A DNA stretch of 12,833 nt, from assembly GCA_009920815.1 (NCBI GenBank), contig RFZH01000051.1:1-12833 (forward strand), in the 5' to 3' direction. A model generated the notes under the pieces. It made no database searches, was not told the DNA's origin, and was given only the letters and a program-made list of their open reading frames with translations. Source of the stretch: Paracoccaceae bacterium. GTDB taxonomy: Bacteria > Pseudomonadota > Alphaproteobacteria > Rhodobacterales > Rhodobacteraceae. Positions 1-5,689 of this stretch are shown here, piece by piece (within the stretch, counting starts at the first letter, position 1; each line of letters begins with the position of its first letter). The position numbers were made by a program, and so were the translations under genes.

Positions 1-161
1 ATCGCTTTTGACGCTTCGGCATCAACCACGCTGACGCCAATGTTTAAAACGACCCGATCCGGTGCTGCCTCGATTTGTGCTGTGCCAAGTACTGTCAAAA
101 CGCCCGCATTGGCGGTTCCGAACAAACACACCGTCCAAATGAAAAAAACAATCGTTTTCAA
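1..161 (-). CDS. SIMPL (DUF541) domain secreted protein, 5' part only
   Basis: This is the N-terminal part (about 53 residues) of a gene that runs off the left edge of the window. The chosen start is TTG at 161, because AGGAG at 174-170 lies 7 nt upstream. A GTG at 170 in the same frame overlaps that ribosome site and is less likely. The protein opens with a lysine, then a hydrophobic stretch (IVFFIWTVCLF) and a likely signal-peptidase site after TANA, so it should be exported. The mature part starts GVLTVLGTAQIEAAPDRVVL, which matches the first strand of SIMPL/DUF541 proteins (the YggE group; typical start V.G.G.....PD.a.....V). These periplasmic proteins have no settled enzymatic activity and are sometimes linked to oxidative stress. 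It is divergent from the large membrane-protein gene at 298. The family call rests on a short stretch only. Confidence 0.72.
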   Translation of the reverse strand, partial: MKTIVFFIWTVCLFGTANAGVLTVLGTAQIEAAPDRVVLNIGVSVVDAEASKA

Positions 162-246
162 ACCATTCACTCCTATTCTTGAATAAAAAAACCATGACAC
201 ATGTCGTTTATTTTCCATAGAGCAGATTTTCGCCATAGGCGGTGTT

Positions 247-277
247 TTGCTTTTACTTGGTCCCAAGTTGATATAAG
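247..277 (+). promoter_or_regulatory. Candidate promoter with a palindrome centred in a 19-nt spacer
   Basis: A -35-like TTGCTT (247-252) and a -10-like TATAAG (272-277) are separated by 19 nt. The spacer holds the perfect dyad ACTTGG-TC-CCAAGT at 255-268, whose centre (261.5) almost coincides with the centre of the spacer (262). Long 19-20 nt spacers with a central dyad are the known arrangement at promoters controlled by MerR-family regulators. That a MerR-type protein acts here is inference; no such regulator is encoded in the window. The nearest gene downstream starts at 298, about 20 nt after the -10. The SIMPL gene on the other strand starts at 161, so the site could also affect it. Confidence 0.4.
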
Positions 278-297
278 ATGCCGCGCTAAGGGGATCT

Positions 298-2451
298 GTG
301 AATTTTATGACGAAAACAGCTTTGCCAATTCCTAATCTTGCGCTGAACCTGTCATTTGACGGGATTGATTTGATGCGCAGAACCGAAACGTCATGGTCTG
401 TGATTAAAAACGTCTCGCTAAGCTCTGACAATTTGCCCCAAGCCATTACTGCGCTGCGCGACACGATGAAAGACACTGAACAACAGGATGGATCTGTCCA
501 GTTGTTTATCCCGCTCGAACAAATCAAATTTCTAAATTTTGATCATGACCCTGCATGGGATCATATTGAATTATTGGAAAAAATCGTCGGCGAATTGGAC
601 GGAAAAACGCCCTACTCCATTCAGGAATTGCGCTATGATTTCTGTATCAGTGGTGATGTCGTATATGTTGCTGCGACGGCGATCCAAACCCTAATTGAGG
701 CCGAGGAATTTGCCACAAGTCATCACTTTATCCCCCTTGGCATAACAGCACAGCCTGATACGGCAACCTATCCAGACTATCCATATTTCGGTCTTGCCGA
801 AAATCCTGCGGGTTCGATGCAACCGGTATCGCGCTTAGCACCAGGCACGCCACCTGCATCACAAGCGCCGTCAGCAAACACACCCGCGCCGATCATATTT
901 TCAACGAAACGTCTCTTGGATGCGGACAATCATCGCGATGCGGGCAAGCCCGATACCGCGGCAACACTGATTGCACAGGCGCCCAGCGACATGTTGCAAG
1001 ACCCCGTCATGTCAGATGACACGCCCCAAGAACCCAAAGGCGCAGTAGCCCTGTTTTTTAGCCGTCGTCAGGCAAAACCAAAACAAGATCGTCCATTCGA
1101 TTTTGCGGCACCGTTAACATTGCCTAACCACCGCGCACCTTCGGCCGATTTGCGAAATGATGCAGAACGACTGACCGTTTTTGGCAAGCGCAACGGACAG
1201 GTGGGTCAGGACAAACCCTTTGGTGCGCCAAGCGCGTTGATTGCGGCACTGATTGCATTGATCATTTTTGTCGGTGGCGCGTTTGGCTATTACATGTCCT
1301 CGGGTCCCGATGCCGATACGGATATCGTTGTTTTGCCGCCAGAGCCGCTAAGCTCTGCAACGAATAAACCCGATACGCCTGTCGCCATAAGCCTGCCCCC
1401 CAAAGACGTGGTGGTCCCTGACGCGCCAGACAGCGATCTGGACACAGCAGAGCTGGAACCAGAACCTGAAACGCCTGACGATATCAACACAGGCGTCATC
1501 TATACACCACAAGAATTACAACGCATCTATGCCGCGATTGGTGTCTGGCCAACCGAACCCGATGCACCGGTCGCGCAGACGCCCTTGCCATTGGGCAACG
1601 TCTATATCGCGTCCATTGATCCAAATGTTGCCATCCAAGATGCAATAGCCTTGGACGCCAACGCCAGCCTAACGGGCGAAAGTTTTCAACCAAACACGCG
1701 TCCTCCTGCCCCTGCTGGCACGATTTTTGAACTAGATGGCCAAGGATTGGTGAAAGCGACGCCCGAAGGCGCGATGGCACCTGATGGACATCTGGTATAT
1801 CTGGGCAAACCTAGTCTTGTTCCCCCAGTAAGGCCAGAACAGGAAAAGGCAGACGAACCAGTGATTGAAACTGCAAAATCACTTTTGGCATCCAGTGGAA
1901 CGCCGCTGATCAATTTGCGCCCCCGCAGTCGGCCCGACGCCACGATTGCCACCGATCAGGCCCAAGCCGAAAATGACGCGTTGCGTCTTTTGCGGCCACG
2001 GGAAAAGCCCGTCAGTTTAGAAGACAGCATCCAAGAGACGCTGGCATCGCTGGAACAAGACAGCGCGGACACAGGGTTGAACGAGGTTCTTAAACCCAAA
2101 GCGCGCCCAAAGAATTTAGACACCGCGCGTAAAACCGCGGTCATCACCCCCGAAGAAGAAGGCGACGAAGCGGCACCGCCAACAAACGCTGCCCCAAAAA
2201 TACCGTCCAACGCAAAGGTCAGCAAAGAAGCGACCATCAAAAATGCGCTCAAGCTGAATAAATTGAATTTGCTTGGTGTCTATGGAACAGGGTCTAAAAA
2301 ACGCGCCTTGGTGCGATTTTCAAACGGACGGCGGCAAATGGTCAGTGTCGGCGACAAGTTAGACGGTGGCAAAGTCGCAGCGATAGGGGATACTGAACTG
2401 CGCTATGTCAAAAGCGGCCAGAACGTTGTATTAAAATTACCCAAGGGATAG
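298..2451 (+). CDS. Large bitopic membrane protein, GspL/PilM-like N-terminus and GspC/PilP-like C-terminus
   Basis: The 717-residue protein has four visible parts. Residues 1 to about 165 form a compact domain (LNLSFDGIDLM, then a TPYSIQELRYDF stretch) resembling the cytoplasmic, actin-like domains of GspL/PilM. Residues about 166-310 are low-complexity. Residues 312-334 are one transmembrane helix (ALIAALIALIIFVGGAFGYY). Residues 335-645 are rich in Pro, Asp and Glu, with spaced LRPRSRP (about 540), LRPREKP (about 565) and LKPKARP (about 598) motifs. Residues about 648-717 (LNLLGVYGTGSKKRALVRF, then VGDKLDGG and ELRYV) resemble the homology-region domain of GspC/PilP. The layout suggests an inner-membrane, periplasm-spanning assembly or scaffold protein, but no secretion or pilus gene is adjacent, so the function is unknown. 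Similar proteins are, from memory, common in Rhodobacterales as hypothetical proteins. Start: GTG 298 with AAGGGG at 288-293 (4-nt spacer); ATG 307 is the alternative, with a 13-nt spacer. Confidence 0.8.
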   Translation: MNFMTKTALPIPNLALNLSFDGIDLMRRTETSWSVIKNVSLSSDNLPQAITALRDTMKDTEQQDGSVQLFIPLEQIKFLNFDHDPAWDHIELLEKIVGELDGKTPYSIQELRYDFCISGDVVYVAATAIQTLIEAEEFATSHHFIPLGITAQPDTATYPDYPYFGLAENPAGSMQPVSRLAPGTPPASQAPSANTPAPIIFSTKRLLDADNHRDAGKPDTAATLIAQAPSDMLQDPVMSDDTPQEPKGAVALFFSRRQAKPKQDRPFDFAAPLTLPNHRAPSADLRNDAERLTVFGKRNGQVGQDKPFGAPSALIAALIALIIFVGGAFGYYMSSGPDADTDIVVLPPEPLSSATNKPDTPVAISLPPKDVVVPDAPDSDLDTAELEPEPETPDDINTGVIYTPQELQRIYAAIGVWPTEPDAPVAQTPLPLGNVYIASIDPNVAIQDAIALDANASLTGESFQPNTRPPAPAGTIFELDGQGLVKATPEGAMAPDGHLVYLGKPSLVPPVRPEQEKADEPVIETAKSLLASSGTPLINLRPRSRPDATIATDQAQAENDALRLLRPREKPVSLEDSIQETLASLEQDSADTGLNEVLKPKARPKNLDTARKTAVITPEEEGDEAAPPTNAAPKIPSNAKVSKEATIKNALKLNKLNLLGVYGTGSKKRALVRFSNGRRQMVSVGDKLDGGKVAAIGDTELRYVKSGQNVVLKLPKG

Positions 2452-2540
2452 GCGCGCTGCGGAAATCACGGATAGTGTGTACCTGAAACCCAACCGCATG
2501 TTATATGCTCAATTACCCCCAATTTGAAAGACACCTGTAA

Positions 2541-4412
2541 ATGATCGACGTTCTTGCCCAGTCTGTTGTGTATCTTGCCGCAGCGGTCATTGCCGTGCCT
2601 TTGGCATCACGGCTCGGGTTAGGATCGGTCTTGGGCTATCTGTTGGCGGGTTTGGTCATCGGGCCGGTTTTGGGTTTGGTCGGCAATGAAACACACGATC
2701 TACAACATTTTGCCGAATTTGGCGTTGTCATGATGCTCTTTGTGATCGGCCTAGAATTGACGCCCCGAACGTTATGGGGCATGCGCAAAAAGCTGATCGG
2801 CTTGGGTGGGATGCAAATTTCGTTGACGATTATATTGATCGCTATTGCCTGCAGCATCTTGGGCTTTGCATGGCAATCTAGCATCGCAATTGGCATGATC
2901 CTTTCGCTGTCTTCAACCGCGATCGTGTTGCAAACGCTCTCTGAAAAAGGGTTGATGCAAACCGCAGGCGGGCGATCAAGTTTTGCCGTGCTCTTGACCC
3001 AAGATATCGCGGTCATTCCGATGCTGGCGATCTTGCCCCTTTTGTCCGTGGTCACCCCGACCATCAATCCAGACGGATCTTTGGCCCGTGGTCCATCCGA
3101 GGACACCGCACATGGCGCAACCGCATTGCTGGATGGCTTGCCAGGATGGGCGGTGACCCTGTCAACGCTTGGGGCAATCGCGGCCATTATATTGGCAGGG
3201 GTCTATCTGATGCGCCCTGTCTTTCGCTATATCCATGCAGCGCATTTGCGTGAAATGTATACGGCTCTTGCCCTGTTGATTGTCGCAGGCATTGGATTTT
3301 TGATGACACTTGTCGGCCTCTCGCCTGCTTTGGGCACTTTTTTGGCTGGCGTCGTCTTGGCCAACTCAGAATTCCGGCACGAATTGGAAAGCGACATCGA
3401 ACCGTTCAAGGGGCTATTGCTCGGCCTGTTTTTCATTACGGTCGGTGCTGGGATAAACGTTTCAGGATTTTTAAAAGATCCCCTTTTGTTTCTGGCCATT
3501 ACCGTGGGCGTGATTGCCATAAAAGCGGCCGTCTTGTTTTTCATAACACTCGTTTTCAAGATCAAAGGCCGCAATCGATGGCTGTTTAGCCTTTCGTTGG
3601 CACAGGCGGGGGAATTTGGGTTTGTGCTGTTGTCCTTTTCAGTACAGCTGCACGTTTTACCGAAATGGTTGGGCGATCGGTTGCTGATGGCAGTCGCCCT
3701 TTCGATGCTGATCACGCCGCTGCTCTTTATCTTGTATGATACGATGCAAAAACGGTCACAAGACAACGGGCATGATCATGAACCAGATGCCGTTGACACC
3801 CAAGGTCCGGTCATTATCGCGGGGATTGGACGCTTTGGACAGATCGTAAACCGGTTGGTACGCAATACGGGCTTTGAAACCGTTGTCTTGGATAATGACT
3901 TGACGACCCTGCAATTGATGCGTCGCTTTGGGATCAAAGGGTTCTTTGGCGATCCAAGCCGCCCAGAGGTTCTAAAAGCAGCCGGTTTGAAAGAGGCCAG
4001 CGTTTTGGTTGTTGCCCTTGATGATCCAGATAAGGCAACCTTGATGGTGCAATACGCGCGGCGCGAACGGCCTGACCTGCATATTGTTGCCCGCGCACGT
4101 GATCGCAACCACGTCTTTGCCCTGTATCAGGCGGGCGCAAATGATATTGTGCGCGAATTGTTTGACAGCAGCCTGCGCGCAGGACGTTATGCGTTAGAAA
4201 ACCTTGGATTGACCGATTACGAAGCCGCCGCGGCTGAACAAGCCTTTTATCAGCATGACCGTCATTCCCTGCTGGAATTGGCACAGGTTTGGCGTCATGA
4301 CGTTCCCGCCCATGAAAACGACGCCTATATCAGTCGCGCAAAAGAGCTGGAACAAGAGCTCGAGGCAAGCCTTTTGGCGGCACTGGACGAAACCCGCAAA
4401 GACCGCGCATAA
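2541..4412 (+). CDS. Kef-type monovalent cation:proton antiporter (CPA2) with RCK/TrkA-N domain
   Basis: The 623-residue protein is probably a K+(or Na+)/H+ antiporter or glutathione-gated K+ efflux system of the inner membrane. Residues 1 to about 400 are strongly hydrophobic, with roughly 12-13 membrane segments, and carry family signatures: GLELTPRTLWGMR near the N-terminus, LLTQDIAVIP with Gln154-Asp155 (the ion-translocation aspartate region of CPA2 proteins), GTFLAGVVLANSE, and SLAQAGEFGFVLL before the last helices. Residues about 423-540 form a TrkA-N/RCK nucleotide-binding domain with the Rossmann motif GIGRFG at 428-433 and a downstream acidic VVLDND. The end is a charged helical tail. 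Length is typical of KefB/KefC. No KefF/KefG-like ancillary oxidoreductase gene is nearby. The Shine-Dalgarno sequence is weak (AAAGA about 9 nt upstream). The gene lies 89 nt after the membrane-protein gene and may be co-transcribed. The exact ion and ligand cannot be decided from sequence. Confidence 0.92.
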   Translation: MIDVLAQSVVYLAAAVIAVPLASRLGLGSVLGYLLAGLVIGPVLGLVGNETHDLQHFAEFGVVMMLFVIGLELTPRTLWGMRKKLIGLGGMQISLTIILIAIACSILGFAWQSSIAIGMILSLSSTAIVLQTLSEKGLMQTAGGRSSFAVLLTQDIAVIPMLAILPLLSVVTPTINPDGSLARGPSEDTAHGATALLDGLPGWAVTLSTLGAIAAIILAGVYLMRPVFRYIHAAHLREMYTALALLIVAGIGFLMTLVGLSPALGTFLAGVVLANSEFRHELESDIEPFKGLLLGLFFITVGAGINVSGFLKDPLLFLAITVGVIAIKAAVLFFITLVFKIKGRNRWLFSLSLAQAGEFGFVLLSFSVQLHVLPKWLGDRLLMAVALSMLITPLLFILYDTMQKRSQDNGHDHEPDAVDTQGPVIIAGIGRFGQIVNRLVRNTGFETVVLDNDLTTLQLMRRFGIKGFFGDPSRPEVLKAAGLKEASVLVVALDDPDKATLMVQYARRERPDLHIVARARDRNHVFALYQAGANDIVRELFDSSLRAGRYALENLGLTDYEAAAAEQAFYQHDRHSLLELAQVWRHDVPAHENDAYISRAKELEQELEASLLAALDETRKDRA

Positions 4413-4440
4413 AAAAGCCGCGCAGGGATATGCGCGGCTT
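4411..4440 (-). terminator. Intrinsic terminator between convergent antiporter and carD genes
   Basis: A perfect 10-bp inverted repeat, AAGCCGCGCA (4415-4424) and TGCGCGGCTT (4431-4440), has a 6-nt loop. On the minus strand the hairpin is followed directly by a run of six T (complement of 4411-4416), the classic form of a rho-independent terminator for carD, which stops at 4467. On the plus strand only two T follow, so it should work less well for the antiporter gene, whose stop codon (4410-4412) abuts it. Confidence 0.88.
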
Positions 4441-4466
4441 GATAAGGTTGGGATAATTTGTGTCGC

Positions 4467-4976
4467 TTACGCGGCGCGTGATACCAATACCTCGCCCACG
4501 CGCTTTGCTGCTGCCGCTTCGTCACCATCTGCGACAGCGGCCACTTCACGTGTCAAACGCTCAAGGGCAGCTTCGTACAATTGACGCTCAGAATAGCTTT
4601 GTTCGCGCTGATCGTCATTGCGGTGCAAATCACGCACGACCTCGGCAATTGCAATCAGATCGCCAGAGTTGATCTTTTGTTCATACTCTTGCGCACGACG
4701 CGACCACATGGCGCGTTTCACTTTTGCTTTGCCCTTTAGCGTTTTCATCGCTTGGTCCACAACATCAGGCGTGCTGAGGCTGCGCATACCGATTTCGGTT
4801 GCTTTGTTCGTTGGAACGCGCAATGTCATTTTGTCTTTTTCAAAAGACAGCACGAAAAGTTCTAGGGAAATGCCCGCAACTTCCTGTTCTTCAATAGAAA
4901 CGATCTGCCCAACACCGTGTGCAGGATACACAACGTAATCGTTTGGGCGGAATTCAGATTTCTTTGACTTTGTCAT
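4467..4976 (-). CDS. carD: CarD/CdnL family RNA polymerase-binding transcription factor
   Basis: The 169-residue protein belongs to the CarD family, which binds the RNA polymerase beta subunit and stabilises the open promoter complex. The N-terminal RNAP-interacting domain is at residues about 9-65 (FRPNDYVVYPAHGVGQI, the usual opening of CarD/TRCF domains). The C-terminal helical part follows, with Trp91 in AMWSRRAQEYEQKI, matching the conserved tryptophan that wedges into the upstream edge of the bubble in mycobacterial CarD. The tail is alanine-rich. Start: ATG at 4976, with AGAGGA at 4989-4984 and a 7-nt spacer. Another ATG at 4980 is out of frame. In Rhodobacter, CarD is known to activate many promoters with poor -10 elements, which fits the weak promoter matches seen across this window. 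It is the last gene of the minus-strand block and has its own terminator. Confidence 0.95.
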   Translation of the reverse strand: MTKSKKSEFRPNDYVVYPAHGVGQIVSIEEQEVAGISLELFVLSFEKDKMTLRVPTNKATEIGMRSLSTPDVVDQAMKTLKGKAKVKRAMWSRRAQEYEQKINSGDLIAIAEVVRDLHRNDDQREQSYSERQLYEAALERLTREVAAVADGDEAAAAKRVGEVLVSRAA

Positions 4977-4994
4977 TCATTGGTCCTCTAGTGA

Positions 4995-5009
4995 CGTCTT
5001 TCTAAGACG
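4995..5009 (-). other. Small hairpin in the carD leader
   Basis: CGTCTT (4995-5000) and AAGACG (5004-5009) form a perfect 6-bp stem with a 3-nt loop. In the carD transcript it is preceded by a run of U (complement of 5010-5016) and ends 5 nt before the AGAGGA ribosome site. With the U-run on the 5' side it is not a terminator for carD. It could influence translation initiation or mRNA stability, or mean nothing. The whole stretch 4977-5150 holds no convincing gene; besides this hairpin, only a near-palindrome (ATGCTGCGCAACAT, 5111-5124) stands out. Confidence 0.35.
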
Positions 5010-5150
5010 AAAAAAACACCGGCGACAACAATTGGGTTATCGTCAACGTTTTTGTGTTATGGGATGACTAAAACGGCCAAGCTCCCGTTCTTAGCGTGTA
5101 ATCCTTACTCATGCTGCGCAACATAACATAAAAAACACCTGATTCCTAGA

Positions 5151-5261
5151 TCACCGGATAACCAACATGTTTTCACCCTCGTAAAAACAATCAACTGGGC
5201 ATACTTCGACGCAGTCGGTGTATTTACAGGCAATACAATTGTCATTGACGATATAGGTCAT
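5151..5261 (-). pseudogene. fdxA: Truncated FdxA-type 7Fe ferredoxin (first 36 codons only)
   Basis: ATG at 5261 opens a reading frame that matches the start of FdxA ferredoxins almost perfectly (NCIACKYTDCVEVCPVDCFY, then EGENMLVI). It stops at a TGA (5153-5151) after 36 residues; full-length FdxA is about 105-112 residues. By homology with Azotobacter ferredoxin I, the kept cysteines Cys9 and Cys17 are two of three [3Fe-4S] ligands and Cys21 is one of four [4Fe-4S] ligands. Cys12 and Cys25 are also present. The CxxCxxCxxxC motif that supplies the remaining ligands is missing, and I found no remnant in any frame between 5150 and carD. The identity breaks after Ile35, where most relatives have His-Pro. 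The product cannot build the normal clusters, so I call it a pseudogene. A small expressed protein or an assembly deletion are the alternatives. It sits 52 nt after the S4 gene and before carD. Confidence 0.85.
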
Positions 5262-5289
5262 GTGTCACGTCCAAATTAGTTCTGTTATT

Positions 5290-5308
5290 CGCTTGCTAAT
5301 GCAATGCG
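5290..5308 (-). other. Inverted repeat between S4 gene and fdxA remnant
   Basis: CGCTTGC (5290-5296) pairs with GCAATGCG (5301-5308) around a TAAT loop, with one bulged base. It lies 5 nt beyond the S4-gene stop and has no T-run on either side, so it is not a standard intrinsic terminator. It could be an RNA-processing or stability element separating the helicase/S4 part of the transcript from fdxA and carD. Low confidence. Confidence 0.25.
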
Positions 5309-5313
5309 CACCA

Positions 5314-5682
5314 TCATTCAAGACTTTGTCCACGGATAAGATCAAGGTTGCGCCGATCCTTCTTTGTCGGGCGTCCTTTTCCCTCAGACTTGGGTTGCGA
5401 CGGATCTTTTTCCTGAATTGGTGATTTATCCAGATAAAGCGTTTGTGCCTCGGGCGCAGGACCGCGGCGTTCGCCCAATGCCAATACCTCGATCACGCGA
5501 ATGTGATTGCCTTGGGCGAATGTCAAAACATCACCAACGACAATGGAATAGGCGGGTTTGGAAATTTTGTCGGAATTTACACGCACATGACCGCCAGATA
5601 CAATCTTGGCGGCCAAGGTGCGGGTTTTGAAAAACCGCGCGTGCCACAACCATTTGTCCACGCGCAGTTTTCCTGATGTCAT
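5314..5682 (-). CDS. S4 domain RNA-binding protein, Hsp15 (HslR)-like
   Basis: The 122-residue basic protein has an S4 RNA-binding domain at residues about 6-65. The diagnostic opening is LRVDKWLWHARFFKTRTLA, followed by VSGGHVRVN and VGDVLTF, as in Escherichia coli Hsp15. Hsp15 binds stalled 50S subunits carrying nascent chains after heat shock; this role is known for the family and only inferred here. The C-terminal third is lysine/arginine-rich (GKGRPTKKDRRNLDLIRG), which suits RNA or ribosome contact. The start at 5682 lies 7 nt after the helicase stop, and a plausible ribosome site (AAGGAA) lies inside the last helicase codons, so the two genes are probably translationally coupled. Confidence 0.92.
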   Translation of the reverse strand: MTSGKLRVDKWLWHARFFKTRTLAAKIVSGGHVRVNSDKISKPAYSIVVGDVLTFAQGNHIRVIEVLALGERRGPAPEAQTLYLDKSPIQEKDPSQPKSEGKGRPTKKDRRNLDLIRGQSLE

Positions 5683-5689
5683 CGCCGAA

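Noticed and set aside
191..204. Short dyad GACA-CA-TGTC in the SIMPL upstream region.
   Set aside because: The arms are only 4 bp and sit in AT-rich sequence, so it is expected by chance.
2636..3187. Long minus-strand open frame (183 codons) inside the antiporter gene.
   Set aside because: It is a shadow of the antiporter reading frame, with no domain signature; the plus-strand gene is unambiguous.
4255..4584. Plus-strand open frame bridging the end of the antiporter gene and the end of carD.
   Set aside because: It runs through the terminator and antisense to carD; the composition is not protein-like.
5068..5129. Two tiny overlapping frames after the fdxA remnant on the minus strand (MLCCAA, then a 14-residue frame), which could be read as a cysteine leader peptide.
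   Set aside because: They are too short to support, the ribosome site is only AGG, two Cys codons are a weak signal, and no attenuator hairpin follows.
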